Positions 25,601 to 32,573 of a DNA stretch of 53,889 nucleotides are shown one piece after another (position 1 is the first letter of the stretch; every line of letters starts with the position of its first letter). Where the stretch lies: positions 1 to 53,889 of the forward strand of contig DASXHZ010000023.1 in NCBI GenBank assembly GCA_036488085.1, read 5' to 3'. The position numbers and the translations under genes are program-made. The DNA comes from DASXHZ01 sp036488085 (GTDB taxonomy: Bacteria; Acidobacteriota; Thermoanaerobaculia; Gp7-AA8). A model generated the notes under the pieces. The model did not search any database and was not told the DNA's origin. It saw nothing but the letters and a program-made list of their open reading frames with translations.

Positions 25601-26696
25601 CCTCGACGTTCAGGAACTTCCAGACCGAGGCGAAGTAGTTGGGGCTTCCCGGGGGCGGCGTGCCGGTCTGCAGGCGCGCATTGGCGGGAAGCACGGTGAA
25701 CTGGTCCGACGGGAGGTCGAACGAGACGACCGTCACGCTCGGCGCGCCGGCGTACATCTGGTACTTGTTGAAGGCGAAGAGGCGGGTATTCTGGAACGCG
25801 GCGCCCGCCGGGTAGCCGAACATATTGGCGGACATGTAGAGGCCGTCCGGCCAGATGCCGAGCTTCGGATAGTCGCCGAGACCGCCGGTGGTGTTGATGG
25901 AGTAGTAGTTCCAGCCGCCGCTCACCGGATCGCCGGTCATGGAGACGGCGACGCACTGGAAGTTGCCGGGCGGGTTGACGACGTTATTCGAGCCGTCGAG
26001 TTGGAAGGCGAAGTCGGAGATGATCCAGCGGTCTTCGAAGCTGTCGTAGAGGACCACCGGATCGCCGAAGTTGTTCGTGTCGCAGAGGTTCCCGAAGTTC
26101 CCCTGGCTCATGAAGGTGTTGAAGGTGAACGCCGCGACCCTCGCTCCGTCCGTTTTCCGGAAGACGCCGATCGAGGTGTTGATGGTCTGGATGTAGTACT
26201 GCGGCCCGACGTCGCCGTTGGTGTCGGGAGGATGTCCGGCACCCCAGTTCGCGAAGTCGAGGCCGTCGAAGTTCGCGAGCGGAGCTGGCGCCGCCGCCGC
26301 CCGGAACGGAGGCGTTGGCGCGGATGTCTGAGGCGTGGTGCTCAGCGAGGTCTGCAGCGGCTGCGGGTTCGCGCTCGGATCCTCGCGCTCGGGCCGCTCG
26401 CGCTTGACCGGCGGAATGAAGGGCAGCGTCCGAAGGTCGAACTTCTTTCCGTGCGCCTTCGAGATGTGGATCTCGACCGGCGGACCGACATTGATCGGGC
26501 CATGTCCCTTGTCGACCGGCGTGTCCGGTGCGTCAAACGGCGATGCGAGCTGCTTTTTCGACTTGTCGATCCTCTGCGTGACCGGTGCGAGGGTGGTCTT
26601 CTTGTCGATCGGCTTCTCGGAGGTTTGCGTCGGCGCCGCGAGCACTGGCATGGTCACCAGGGCGGCCAGAAAGCACAGGTGTTGCGCTCTGGACAT
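19605..26696 (-). CDS. Giant secreted protein with Ig-like repeats, TIG and C-terminal dockerin
   Basis: 2363 residues with a signal peptide (FLAALVTMPVLAAP). Domains in order: a propeller-like region with PDTNGDVGPQYYIQTIN (about 150-590); a carboxypeptidase-regulatory-like domain (GTVQGTVTASGGGPLDGATV, about 600-680); a beta-sandwich (about 700-880); mixed Ig/PKD-like segments; seven contiguous 78-80-residue repeats, each with GPTTFCAGGSVTL and a second Cys (about 1425-1975), plus one isolated copy; an IPT/TIG domain (about 2063-2145); and a dockerin with two calcium loops, DPNGDHTIDPSD at about 2147 and DANGDGVVDPSD at about 2181, each followed by FYL(I/V)NYLFLHGP. It is first in an operon with two cohesin-like genes. 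The ligand is unknown. Confidence 0.85.
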   Translation of the reverse strand: MSRAQHLCFLAALVTMPVLAAPTQTSEKPIDKKTTLAPVTQRIDKSKKQLASPFDAPDTPVDKGHGPINVGPPVEIHISKAHGKKFDLRTLPFIPPVKRERPEREDPSANPQPLQTSLSTTPQTSAPTPPFRAAAAPAPLANFDGLDFANWGAGHPPDTNGDVGPQYYIQTINTSIGVFRKTDGARVAAFTFNTFMSQGNFGNLCDTNNFGDPVVLYDSFEDRWIISDFAFQLDGSNNVVNPPGNFQCVAVSMTGDPVSGGWNYYSINTTGGLGDYPKLGIWPDGLYMSANMFGYPAGAAFQNTRLFAFNKYQMYAGAPSVTVVSFDLPSDQFTVLPANARLQTGTPPPGSPNYFASVWKFLNVEEIWKFHVDWNNISLSSVTGPFDTTMGFWWEQFSRGGVTTAPTPANALDSLYPRLMVQNQYSNLGGTESLWTSHTVGAGNPTSNLTSTQSAVRYYQVNVTGGTVAPNTVQSFTFSPDATMYRFMPSVAVNRGGDMAIGYTTANATTNPAIVYAGRLAGDPVNSITQTEQLLFQGTGSQSGTCGTTCTRWGDYSAMTLDPDGCTFWYTNEYYVSNGLSFNTRIGSFAFPSCTPVGAGGTVQGTVTASGGGPLDGATVSLGARTTTTGGGGNYAFTGIPAGLYPSVTASYPGYVTSTSGSVTVTDGGTSTQNFTLTSASAGSCYTDTTQADFLGGVPTNIDLTTSPGDALLTKPDLLNQSNASVSPTGFAISNTSWAGQTFTPTISGKITRADVELFCASCTTNSPNLTVSIRATTGATPVPTGADLATATLAGFNDGGAGGLKTVTFATPFTVTAGTRYAVIFRNTAAFGTGTVAYTCSCATTGFSNTNPYTTGQRVTSTNSGATWTADTTVGGRDLNFRIYINAGYSTTGSIVSSTKDGNPGVGNAPNWSTLSWTASTPANTTLQFQVAGSNSVNGPYAFVGPDGTSATFFTTSGASIAQFNGLRYLQYKALFAASDTSVTPTLNDATVCFADVTCPTGGGTITPSQTPVCPLKPSLTATAPGGGSNYAWAITNGTITAGATSGTVTFTSGGSGSVALQVTFTDATGCVKLSTLSIPIDVPAMPTITPDGPTTFCNGGSVTLSSSSSIGNQWFLNTVPINLATSQTYLATASGSYTVQYVDANGCLSPMSSPTVVTVNPPPLATITISNAQSVNVSGSGTFTLTFNGATTAPLATGATASAVQASLNALSTIGDAGGSVAVTLNGLVYTVTFGGTLTGPQPEMSSSASAGVTAAVVAAPVCPNSPNNQASGPGGLSYSWSISNGTITSNTDVQTITYTTGASGDVLLYLTVTDGNGCSAASAPADVPLIASAPVPTIAGTPANSSLSDHEACPAEPLILTATSAGATSFIWYQDGTPVVGQTSSTLSVTSAATYTASAVASGCSSAVSANYSVTNPTQHTAVVTPSGPTTFCAGGSVTLSSSSATGIQWFLDGSPLPDPQNPNRVVTVSGTYTVTNNYAGCVNNPSNGVVVTVNPIPTTPTATPGGPTTFCAGGSVTLTSDSASGNQWLLNGSPIGGATNQTFQATANGSYSVSVTTSGCTSAASNAVVVTVNPLPPTPTITPGGPTTFCAGGSVTLTSSSATGNQWSLNGSPIGGATSQTYVATASGNYTVVVTDVNACSSAASAATSVTVNPIPATPTITPGGPTTFCAGGSVTLTSSSATGNQWSLNGSPIGGATANTYVATLNGNYTVVVTSSGCSSAASAATSVTVNSIPATPTITPDGPTTFCAGGSVTLTSSSATGNQWSLNGSPIGGGTANTYVATANGNYTVVVTTSGCSSAASAATSVTVNPIPATPTITPAGPTTFCAGGSVTLTSSSASGNEWSLNGSPIGGGTANTYVATANGNYTVVVTTSGCSSAASAAASVTVNPIPATPTITPGGPTTFCAGGSVTLTSSSATGNQWSLNGSPIGGATSQTYVATATGDYTLTVTSSGCSSAASAATTVTVNPNPDATITAPASVASGSTGNIASVANGGAGATYNWSVTDGTITGGTGTNSVTFTAGAIGTLTLQVTVTTSTSCSDTKSANVTVGIPAVTVTSVSPTSGSINGHTSVTVNGTGFQSGATVQFGTTAATSVVVVNATKITALTPAHAAGTVNVTVTNTDTSTGTLTNGYTYAQLFDPNGDHTIDPSDIFYLINYLFLHGPAPQGGLAAGDANGDGVVDPSDVFYLVNYLFLHGPQPYSEPVVRIASASAPMKGSISLGEPVLRGDRYIIPVVVNGGASAMSLRLRFAGAGGVGATIQRAAGLQPAFEVSRHDEHTLSYLVAYAETFHGVVAEIEVPSAAASRGLQIDVDPDLTLLCDPDGIRKATVAGGNLTVSGTSIDGERPRIEKPRSEQ
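20040..20262 (-). other. Dockerin type I domain of the giant protein
   Basis: Two duplicated F-hand segments encode D-x-N-G-D-x-x-x-D-P-S-D followed by FYLINYLFLHGP and FYLVNYLFLHGP. The near-identity of the two copies is the usual two-fold symmetry of dockerins. All main calcium ligands are present in both loops. Confidence 0.85.
20770..22420 (-). repeat. Tandem 237-240-bp repeats encoding Ig-like domains
   Basis: Seven contiguous units, each about 78-80 codons, with near-identical DNA in the central four to five. The consensus core is GPTTFCAGGSVTLTSSSATG, then NQWSLNGSPIGG and NYTVVVT, then CSSAASAA. Two conserved Cys per unit suggest one disulfide each. An older diverged copy lies near 23270-23450. 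Confidence 0.92.
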
Positions 26697-26782
26697 GGAG
26701 ATCCTCAGATTCGTTTTCCTGAATTAGAAATGGACGCAGAATTGGAGGCGCAATGGTACTCCCGAACCGCTTGCGCGAGCGC

Positions 26783-26802
26783 AAAAAAAGAACAACGGTT
26801 CT
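26783..26802 (-). terminator. Rho-independent terminator after the ABC ATPase gene
   Basis: On the minus strand AGAAC, CGTT loop, GTTCT, then seven T. The stem is short but the T-run is strong. It separates the oppDF-tolC-yip1-ATPase unit from the giant gene. Confidence 0.65.
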
Positions 26803-26821
26803 GTGATTTCTGCGGGAGTGA

Positions 26822-27517
26822 CTAGCGCGAAACCTTGCCGTCGCGGATATGGATGATCCGCTTCGCTTCCTGCGCGACGTCGTCCTCGTGGGTGACCATG
26901 ATGATCGAGTTGCCGCGGCTGTGGAGCTCGTGGAAGAGGTCGAGGATCTCGCGGCCCGTCTGGGAGTCGAGGTTGCCGGTCGGCTCGTCGGCGAGGAGAA
27001 GCGACGGCTTGTTCACGAGGGCGCGGGCGATCGCCACACGCTGGCGCTGACCGCCGGAGAGCTCGTTCGGCTGGTGATTCATCCGCTCTTTGAGGCCGAC
27101 GTTGGTGAGCGCCTCCTCCGCCATCTCGCGGCGCTCTGCGCGAGGAATCTTCGCGTAGACGAGCGGGAGCTCGACGTTCTGCAGCGCGGTGGTACGTGCG
27201 AGGAGGTTGAAGGTCTGGAAGACGAACCCGATCTTCTTGTTGCGGATGGCCGCCAGCTCGTCGTCGTCCATCGACTCGACCGGGATCCCGTCGAGGAAGT
27301 AACGCCCCGCGCTCGGCCGGTCGAGGCAGCCGATGATGTTCATGAGGGTCGACTTGCCCGAGCCGGAAGGTCCCATGATCGCGACGTACTCGCCGTTCTC
27401 GATCACGAGGTCGACGCCGCGCAACGCGTAGATCTCCTGGGGGCCGAGCTGATAGACGCGGGTCAGCTCGCGCATCTCGATGAGGTGTGCCGTGTTCGAT
27501 TCAGGGAGTGCGCTCAT
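26822..27517 (-). CDS. ABC transporter ATP-binding protein (MacB/LolD type)
   Basis: 231 residues, cytoplasmic. Walker A GPSGSGKSTLMNIIGCLD (about 42-59), Q-loop FVFQTFNLLARTTALQNVELPL, signature LSGGQRQRVAIARAL, Walker B LLLADEPTGNLDS and the switch His in MVTHEDDVA. The TFNLL and EPTGNLD variants are typical of ATPases that drive MacB- or LolCDE-type mechanotransmission systems, not import. No FtsX-type permease or membrane-fusion protein is in the window. It lies 10 bases after the Yip1 gene and next to a TolC-like gene, so an export role is likely. Confidence 0.93.
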   Translation of the reverse strand: MSALPESNTAHLIEMRELTRVYQLGPQEIYALRGVDLVIENGEYVAIMGPSGSGKSTLMNIIGCLDRPSAGRYFLDGIPVESMDDDELAAIRNKKIGFVFQTFNLLARTTALQNVELPLVYAKIPRAERREMAEEALTNVGLKERMNHQPNELSGGQRQRVAIARALVNKPSLLLADEPTGNLDSQTGREILDLFHELHSRGNSIIMVTHEDDVAQEAKRIIHIRDGKVSR

Positions 27518-27527
27518 GGGATCCTTT

Positions 27528-28277
27528 TTATGAAGTCTGCCGCTTGGCCTGCATCGCCGGCCCGATGAGGGAGAAGAGGTTCACGATCACCCAGAGCACG
27601 ATCACGATCGTGGCGGAGCGGGCCTTCGACAGTTTCGACATCGCCGCCATGCCGATGATCAGCAGCACGAGGCTCCAGATGTTGAAGATGTCGAGTGCCG
27701 ATCCGAGGGCGTACTGCACCGGCTGTGTCTTCGGGTCGAAGAGAAACGCGAGGTTCGACATCACCGGATTCTGGAGATCGTAGAGCGACATCGAGCCCTT
27801 CGTGAGCACGACGATCGCGCCGAGGATGCCGCGTATCAGACGCGGAAACCAGGCGTAGATCGTGACCGAGAGTGCGATGTTGAAGTTGCCCTCCCCTCCG
27901 AACATCCGGAAGGCCAGGAGGCAGACTCCCGCGGTGATGACGAGCATCAGCACGATGAGGAGCGGGCTCGCATACATCGAGACCTTCATGATGCCCTTCG
28001 TCATGTTGACGGAGCTCTCCACCCTGTCGGGCGGAATGTTCGGATTGGCCTCGATCGCCTCGCGCGCCAGCGAGTTGAAGTCGGCCTTCACCCCGACCGC
28101 CACCGCGGAGAGGATGCCGATCACGATGAAAACCAGCAGCGGCCCAAGGATGTTGGGCCGCTGAGCGATCGATTCGAAAGTAGGTCCGGGGTTGAACAGC
28201 ACCCCGGTGATTCGCTGGAGCGTATTCGCCTTTTCCGGCTCCGCTGGCGACGGCGGGACTACATCGGTTGCAGTCAT
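27528..28277 (-). CDS. Yip1-domain integral membrane protein
   Basis: About 249 residues. A short cytoplasmic N-terminus leads to RITGVLFNPGPTFESIAQRPNILGPLLVFIVIG, the usual Yip1 start, followed by about five hydrophobic helices, the last with IVIVLWVIVNLFSLIGPAM. Bacterial Yip1 proteins often sit beside ABC or efflux genes, with no proven role. ATG at 28277 overlaps the tolC-like gene stop as ATGA, so the two are translated together. Confidence 0.85.
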   Translation of the reverse strand: MTATDVVPPSPAEPEKANTLQRITGVLFNPGPTFESIAQRPNILGPLLVFIVIGILSAVAVGVKADFNSLAREAIEANPNIPPDRVESSVNMTKGIMKVSMYASPLLIVLMLVITAGVCLLAFRMFGGEGNFNIALSVTIYAWFPRLIRGILGAIVVLTKGSMSLYDLQNPVMSNLAFLFDPKTQPVQYALGSALDIFNIWSLVLLIIGMAAMSKLSKARSATIVIVLWVIVNLFSLIGPAMQAKRQTS

Positions 28278-29965
28278 TTCTGCGGCTGGTCTCCTTTGTC
28301 GTGAGCTGCGAAGTTCAGCCAATTGTACCGGTCCCAACGGCTGAAGAAGTGCGGTTCATCGACAGCGGGGATGTCCACGGCGATATTGCGGATGTCGAGG
28401 AGGTCGCCGACGGAGTGGTGGAAGGCGGCAACGGCCTTGGCGTAGCCGACGAGCGCCTGCAGCTCGCTGGCGCGCGCGTCAGAGAGCTGTTGCTGGATCT
28501 GGAGGACTTCGAAGTTCGTCGCCATGCCGTTCTCGTAGCGTTTCCGCTCGGCGTCGAGGTTCTGCTCGGCCGCTTCGCGCGCGGTCTTCGAGGCGACGAT
28601 TTCCTTGGCGGCTGTGTCGATCGCGCGCGCGGTGCTGCGGACGTCGACTTCGATGTTCTGCCGCGTCTGCGCCTCGATGACCTGCGACTGCTGCAGATCG
28701 AGCTCCGCGCGCTTCGCCTCGGCGCGCGCGCTGGTGTTGAAGATCGGGACTCCGATGGTCAGGCCGACGTTCCAGCCCGGGAACTTGTTCTCCAACACTT
28801 GTCGCGTGGCATCGAAGAATTTGGTGTCCTGTTCCACCACACCGTTGTCAGTGAACCGGCCGGCGCCGCCGCTGACGTTGTATCCGGCGTTCGCGTCGAC
28901 GCGTGGCAGCACCTGGTTGCGTGCGTACCGGTAGGTGACGCGCCGCGTTGCGGTGTTGAGCTGGTTCTCCTTGACCTCGGGGCGAAGGCGGTACGCCTCA
29001 GCCACCGAAGCATCGAGGTCGATGTTCACGGCCGCGTAATTGACGGTGTCGGTCGGCAGGATCGGACGATCCCAATCCGCCGGCGGGAGATTCATGAGCT
29101 GCCGGAGCCGATCTTCCGCGCTGCGGACGTTCGCGACCGCGGCGATGAGCTGCTGCTCGGCGGTCGCGATCTGGACGCGCGGCTGGAGGATGTCGAGCGG
29201 CGCGGAGGCGCCCACGTCGATGCGGATCTGGGTGATGCGCGCCTGGTCGCGCGCGAGGAAGAGCGCCTCTTTCAGCACGTCGACGTACTGGCGCGAATAA
29301 ATGAGGTCGTCGTACGCCTGCTCGACGTTGTTGGTGGTGTCGAGGAGCGTGCCGCGGAAGAGCTCCTGGTTGATGCCGAGGGTGTTGCGCGCGATGTAGA
29401 TGTTGCGGCGATTGATGTCGATGCCGAAGTTGCGAGCCAGCGGCTGCGTGACGTTCAGACCGAGGCCGCTGTTGTATGCGGGGCTGAAAGTGGTCAGGCC
29501 GCCGGCTGAGGTGCCCTTTGAATTCGTCGACTGAAGGCTGTAGCTGCCACCGGTCGGAGCCAAACCAGAAATGCCGAAGTCGGCGGTCGTACCCGTCGAC
29601 GAGCTGGTTTGGTTCCCGCTCGTCGGCGCGTTCCGGTCGCTGCTGTGAGTCAGCGTCGCGTTGGCAACCGGGTCGAAGATGCCCCACGCGCCGATCAGGT
29701 TCTGGCCGGACATGAGGTAGTCGTACTTCTGGATGTCGATGCCGAGGTTCTGGCGCATCGAGGTATGAATGGCGTCATCGAGGCTGAGGCGCAGGGCTCG
29801 AGGATCGGTCAGGTCTTTGTCGGTATCGGCGGTGACCGGTTGCGTCGTCTTACGCGCCTCGGCCTCGGTCGCAGTCGTGGTCTGCATCGACTGGGTCTGC
29901 TGGCCGAGCGCAAATGGCGCGAGGGAAAGGCATCCGATCGTGATCAACCGTCGAAAGGCGGTCAT
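28274..29965 (-). CDS. TolC-family outer-membrane efflux protein
   Basis: About 563 residues with a signal peptide (LITIGCLSLAPFALGQQ). Two OEP repeats are visible: the first from LRLSLDDAIHTSMRQNLGIDIQ to LRQLMNLPPADWDRPILPT, and the second from AEAYRLRPEVKENQLN onward, including DLQQSQVIEAQTRQNIEVDVRS and ENGMATNFEVLQIQQQLSDAR. It should form the trimeric channel across the outer membrane. Start chosen at 29965 because AGGAGG lies 7-8 bases upstream; longer readings run into oppF. Its partners may be the downstream MacB/LolD-type ATPase and others outside the window. Confidence 0.93.
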   Translation of the reverse strand: MTAFRRLITIGCLSLAPFALGQQTQSMQTTTATEAEARKTTQPVTADTDKDLTDPRALRLSLDDAIHTSMRQNLGIDIQKYDYLMSGQNLIGAWGIFDPVANATLTHSSDRNAPTSGNQTSSSTGTTADFGISGLAPTGGSYSLQSTNSKGTSAGGLTTFSPAYNSGLGLNVTQPLARNFGIDINRRNIYIARNTLGINQELFRGTLLDTTNNVEQAYDDLIYSRQYVDVLKEALFLARDQARITQIRIDVGASAPLDILQPRVQIATAEQQLIAAVANVRSAEDRLRQLMNLPPADWDRPILPTDTVNYAAVNIDLDASVAEAYRLRPEVKENQLNTATRRVTYRYARNQVLPRVDANAGYNVSGGAGRFTDNGVVEQDTKFFDATRQVLENKFPGWNVGLTIGVPIFNTSARAEAKRAELDLQQSQVIEAQTRQNIEVDVRSTARAIDTAAKEIVASKTAREAAEQNLDAERKRYENGMATNFEVLQIQQQLSDARASELQALVGYAKAVAAFHHSVGDLLDIRNIAVDIPAVDEPHFFSRWDRYNWLNFAAHDKGDQPQK

Positions 29966-30074
29966 GAAGTTCCTCCTAGACAAGGCTCTACTACGTACAG
30001 CGAGGGCGAGAGTTTCGTTGAATCGAAGCACGAAGCAGGACGATTCGCCGCGCGATTGTAGTGTAGGTACGACG

Positions 30075-31109
30075 TCAGGCCGTGGGGATTGGTTGGCCTG
30101 CGAAGTGACAAGCCGCAAACTGTCCCGGTTTGTGCTCGACCAGCGGCGGGACTTCGGCCGCGCAGATCGGGAACTGGGCGATCGGACACCGCGTGTGGAA
30201 GACGCAGCCGCTCGGAGGATTGAGCGGCGTCGGGATGTCGCCCTTCAGGAGAATCCGCTTCTTCTTCAGCGCCGGATCGGGAATCGGGACGGCCGAGAGG
30301 AGCGCCTTCGTATACGGATGCAGCGGGTCTTCGTAGAGCGCTCGGCGATCGGCGAGCTCCATGATCTTCCCGAGGTACATGACGGCGACCCGCGTCGAGA
30401 TGTGCTCGACGACCGACAGGTCGTGGGCGATGAAGAGGTACGTGAGGCCGAGGTCGTCCTGAAGGTCCTGCAGGAGGTTGACGACCTGTGCCTGCACGCT
30501 GACGTCGAGCGCGGAGACCGGCTCGTCAAGGACAAGGAACTCCGGATTCGTGGCGAGCGCGCGGGCGACTCCGACACGCTGCCGTTGGCCGCCGGAGAAC
30601 TCGTGCGGATAACGCTTCCGGTAGTCGGGCTGCATGCCGACCTTGGTGAGGAGTTGCGCGACCTTCTCGTCGCGCTCCGACCCGCTCATGCCGCCATGGA
30701 TGATCAGCGGCTCCGCGACGATCGCCCCGACGGTCATGCGGGGGTTGAGCGACGCGTACGGATCCTGAAAGACGATCTGCATGTTCCGGCGCATCCGCCG
30801 CATGCCGCCGGCGTCGAGGCCGAGGATGTTCGTGCCGTCGAAGACGACCTCGCCCGAGGTCGGCTCGATCAGGCGGAGGATGCAGCGGCCGACCGTTGTC
30901 TTGCCCGATCCCGACTCGCCGACCAGGCCGAGCGTCTCCCCTTTGCCGATATTGAAGGTGACGCCGTCGACGGCTTTGACGTTTGCCACGGTTCGCGCGA
31001 GCACGCCTCGCTTCACGGGGAAGTACTTGGTCAGATCGCGGACTAGGAGAAGCTGCTTGCCGGTGCCGGCGGGAACGATGGGCGTGGTTTGCGGTTCGGC
31101 GGCGGTCAC
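30075..31109 (-). CDS. oppF: Oligopeptide/dipeptide ABC transporter ATP-binding protein (OppF/DppF type)
   Basis: 344 residues. Walker A GESGSGKTTVGRCILRL, signature SGGQRQRVGVARAL, Walker B FLVLDEPVSALDVSVQAQVV, and the C-terminal oligopeptide extension GCVFHTRCPIAQFPIC. KYFPVKRGVL near the N-terminus is typical of OppF. Works with OppD as a heterodimer on the OppBC permeases. The permeases and binding protein lie apart in this window (8574-12039). A GTG start is used, with GGAG upstream. Confidence 0.94.
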   Translation of the reverse strand: MTAAEPQTTPIVPAGTGKQLLLVRDLTKYFPVKRGVLARTVANVKAVDGVTFNIGKGETLGLVGESGSGKTTVGRCILRLIEPTSGEVVFDGTNILGLDAGGMRRMRRNMQIVFQDPYASLNPRMTVGAIVAEPLIIHGGMSGSERDEKVAQLLTKVGMQPDYRKRYPHEFSGGQRQRVGVARALATNPEFLVLDEPVSALDVSVQAQVVNLLQDLQDDLGLTYLFIAHDLSVVEHISTRVAVMYLGKIMELADRRALYEDPLHPYTKALLSAVPIPDPALKKKRILLKGDIPTPLNPPSGCVFHTRCPIAQFPICAAEVPPLVEHKPGQFAACHFAGQPIPTA

Positions 31110-31135
31110 GGGGTGGCTCCGTTTGACAACCGAGG

Positions 31136-31238
31136 ATTGAGGTTCGAGGTTCGAGGTTCGAAGTAAGAGGTAAGAGACAGACGCGATAGCGGCATAACTC
31201 GAACCTCTTTCCTCGAACCTCGAACCTCGAACCTCAAT
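31136..31238. repeat. Perfect 26-bp inverted repeat between oppD and oppF
   Basis: The left arm 31136-31161 (ATTGA then three GGTTCGA-like units) is the exact reverse complement of the right arm 31213-31238. The loop of 51 bases contains AAGTAAGAGGTAAGAG and ACTCGAACCTCTTT. The oppD stop codon lies in the right arm. Confidence 0.92.
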
Positions 31239-32307
31239 TTTCTAACCTCTCCGGATCCGCTTGATCTCCGTGCAGATAACACCGCGCGCTCTGCCCCTCG
31301 CCCACCGGCATCAGCGCCGGCTCTTTGCCATAGCAGATCTCCATCACGTCGGGGCAGCGCGGATTGAATTTGCAGCCGGGCGGCAGTTTCGTGATCGGCG
31401 GGACCATTCCTTTGATGGTCGGGAGGCGCGCCCCTTTCTCGTTCGAGGTCACGCTCGGGAGCGATTTCAGAAGGCCGCGGGTGTACGGATGCGCGGGACG
31501 CTCGAAGAGGTCGCGGACGCTCGCCTCTTCGACGACGCGGCCCGTGTACATGACGACCACGCGCTCGCAAAACTCGGCGACGACGCCGAGGTCGTGGGTG
31601 ATGAGCAGGATCGCGAGCCCGAGCTTTTCCTGGAGGCGCGCGAGCAGCTCCATGATCTGGGCCTGGATCGTGACGTCGAGCGCGGTGGTCGGCTCGTCGG
31701 CGATCAATAGCTCGGGATCGCACGACAGCGCCATGGCGATCATCACGCGTTGCCGCATACCGCCGGAGAGCTGGTGCGGGTAGTCCTCGAGACGCTTGAT
31801 CGGATCGGGGATCGAGACGAGCTCCAACATCTCCCCCGCCATCCGCCACGCCTCTTTCTTCGAGACATCCTTGTGGATGCGAATCGCCTCGGCGACCTGA
31901 GATCCGACTTTGAAGACCGGGTTGAGCGACGTCATCGGCTCTTGGAACACCATGGCGATGTCATTGCCGCGGACGGTCCGCATCTCTTTTTCGGAGAGGT
32001 CGGCGAGGTCGCGGCCGCGGAACTTGATCGCTCCGCCGGTGATCTTTCCGGGAGGGGCGACGAGCCGCATGATCGACATCGCCGTCACGCTCTTTCCACA
32101 TCCCGACTCCCCCACCAACGCCACCGCCTCTCCGCGCCGGACGTTGAAAGAGACGTTATCGACCGCGTGAACCACGCCGTCGCCGGTGAAGAAGGAGGTG
32201 CGAAGGTTCTCTACCTCCAGTATCGCGTCGGCCGGATTCGCGTCGATGTCGGCAACCGCTTCCCCTCGCAAACCGACGCCCTGCTGGACCTCACTCACGC
32301 TGCGCAT
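31234..32307 (-). CDS. oppD: Oligopeptide/dipeptide ABC transporter ATP-binding protein (OppD/DppD type)
   Basis: About 357 residues. Walker A GESGCGKSVTAMSIMRL, MVFQEPMTSLNPVFKVGSQ, signature LSGGMRQRVMIAMAL, Walker B LLIADEPTTALDVTIQAQIM and the C-terminal CKFNPRCPDVMEIC motif, which matches the iron-sulfur-like cysteine cluster of DppD/OppD. The ATG at 32307 is used; no strong Shine-Dalgarno is seen, and GTG codons slightly downstream are possible. It is divergent from the small DUF4258-like gene. The stop sits inside an inverted repeat. Confidence 0.93.
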   Translation of the reverse strand: MRSVSEVQQGVGLRGEAVADIDANPADAILEVENLRTSFFTGDGVVHAVDNVSFNVRRGEAVALVGESGCGKSVTAMSIMRLVAPPGKITGGAIKFRGRDLADLSEKEMRTVRGNDIAMVFQEPMTSLNPVFKVGSQVAEAIRIHKDVSKKEAWRMAGEMLELVSIPDPIKRLEDYPHQLSGGMRQRVMIAMALSCDPELLIADEPTTALDVTIQAQIMELLARLQEKLGLAILLITHDLGVVAEFCERVVVMYTGRVVEEASVRDLFERPAHPYTRGLLKSLPSVTSNEKGARLPTIKGMVPPITKLPPGCKFNPRCPDVMEICYGKEPALMPVGEGQSARCYLHGDQADPERLEN

Positions 32308-32342
32308 CGTAGCAAGAGGGAGGCCGAGGTACATTGTTGTCG

Positions 32343-32573
32343 TTGAAGACGGACACACATTTCGAGGAAAGGATCGTGGAACGGGACATACGTCGTGAAT
32401 GGTGCGAACGCGTAGTCGCGAATCCGATCGAAGAGCGGAGGCAATACAACGGGAGATACCGGATGTGGAGCTTCATCGTGGAGCGAGGAAAGTTTCTTCG
32501 TGTGGTGCCGTTGGAAGACAAGGAGACGTATTACACGGCGACCTGGGATCGCCGATACAAGGTGCGGTCATGA
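32343..32573 (+). CDS. Small DUF4258-like protein
   Basis: About 76 residues. THFEERIVERDIRREWCERVVANP followed by a beta-hairpin region (YRMWSFIVERGKFLRVVPLED and TYYTATWDRRYKVR) fits the DUF4258 pattern: N-terminal helix with His and Arg, then strands. DUF4258 has been placed by others in the RelE-like/BECR ribonuclease-fold group, so a toxin role is conceivable. The start is uncertain: TTG at 32334, 32337 or 32343; GAGGT lies 3-12 bases upstream of these. It overlaps the next gene by ATGA. Confidence 0.65.
   Translation: MKTDTHFEERIVERDIRREWCERVVANPIEERRQYNGRYRMWSFIVERGKFLRVVPLEDKETYYTATWDRRYKVRS

Noticed and set aside
24534..26825. 763-codon plus-strand frame opposite the giant gene
   Set aside because: Low-complexity Arg/Gly/Val translation, typical of an antisense frame; the minus-strand gene has a signal peptide and known domains.
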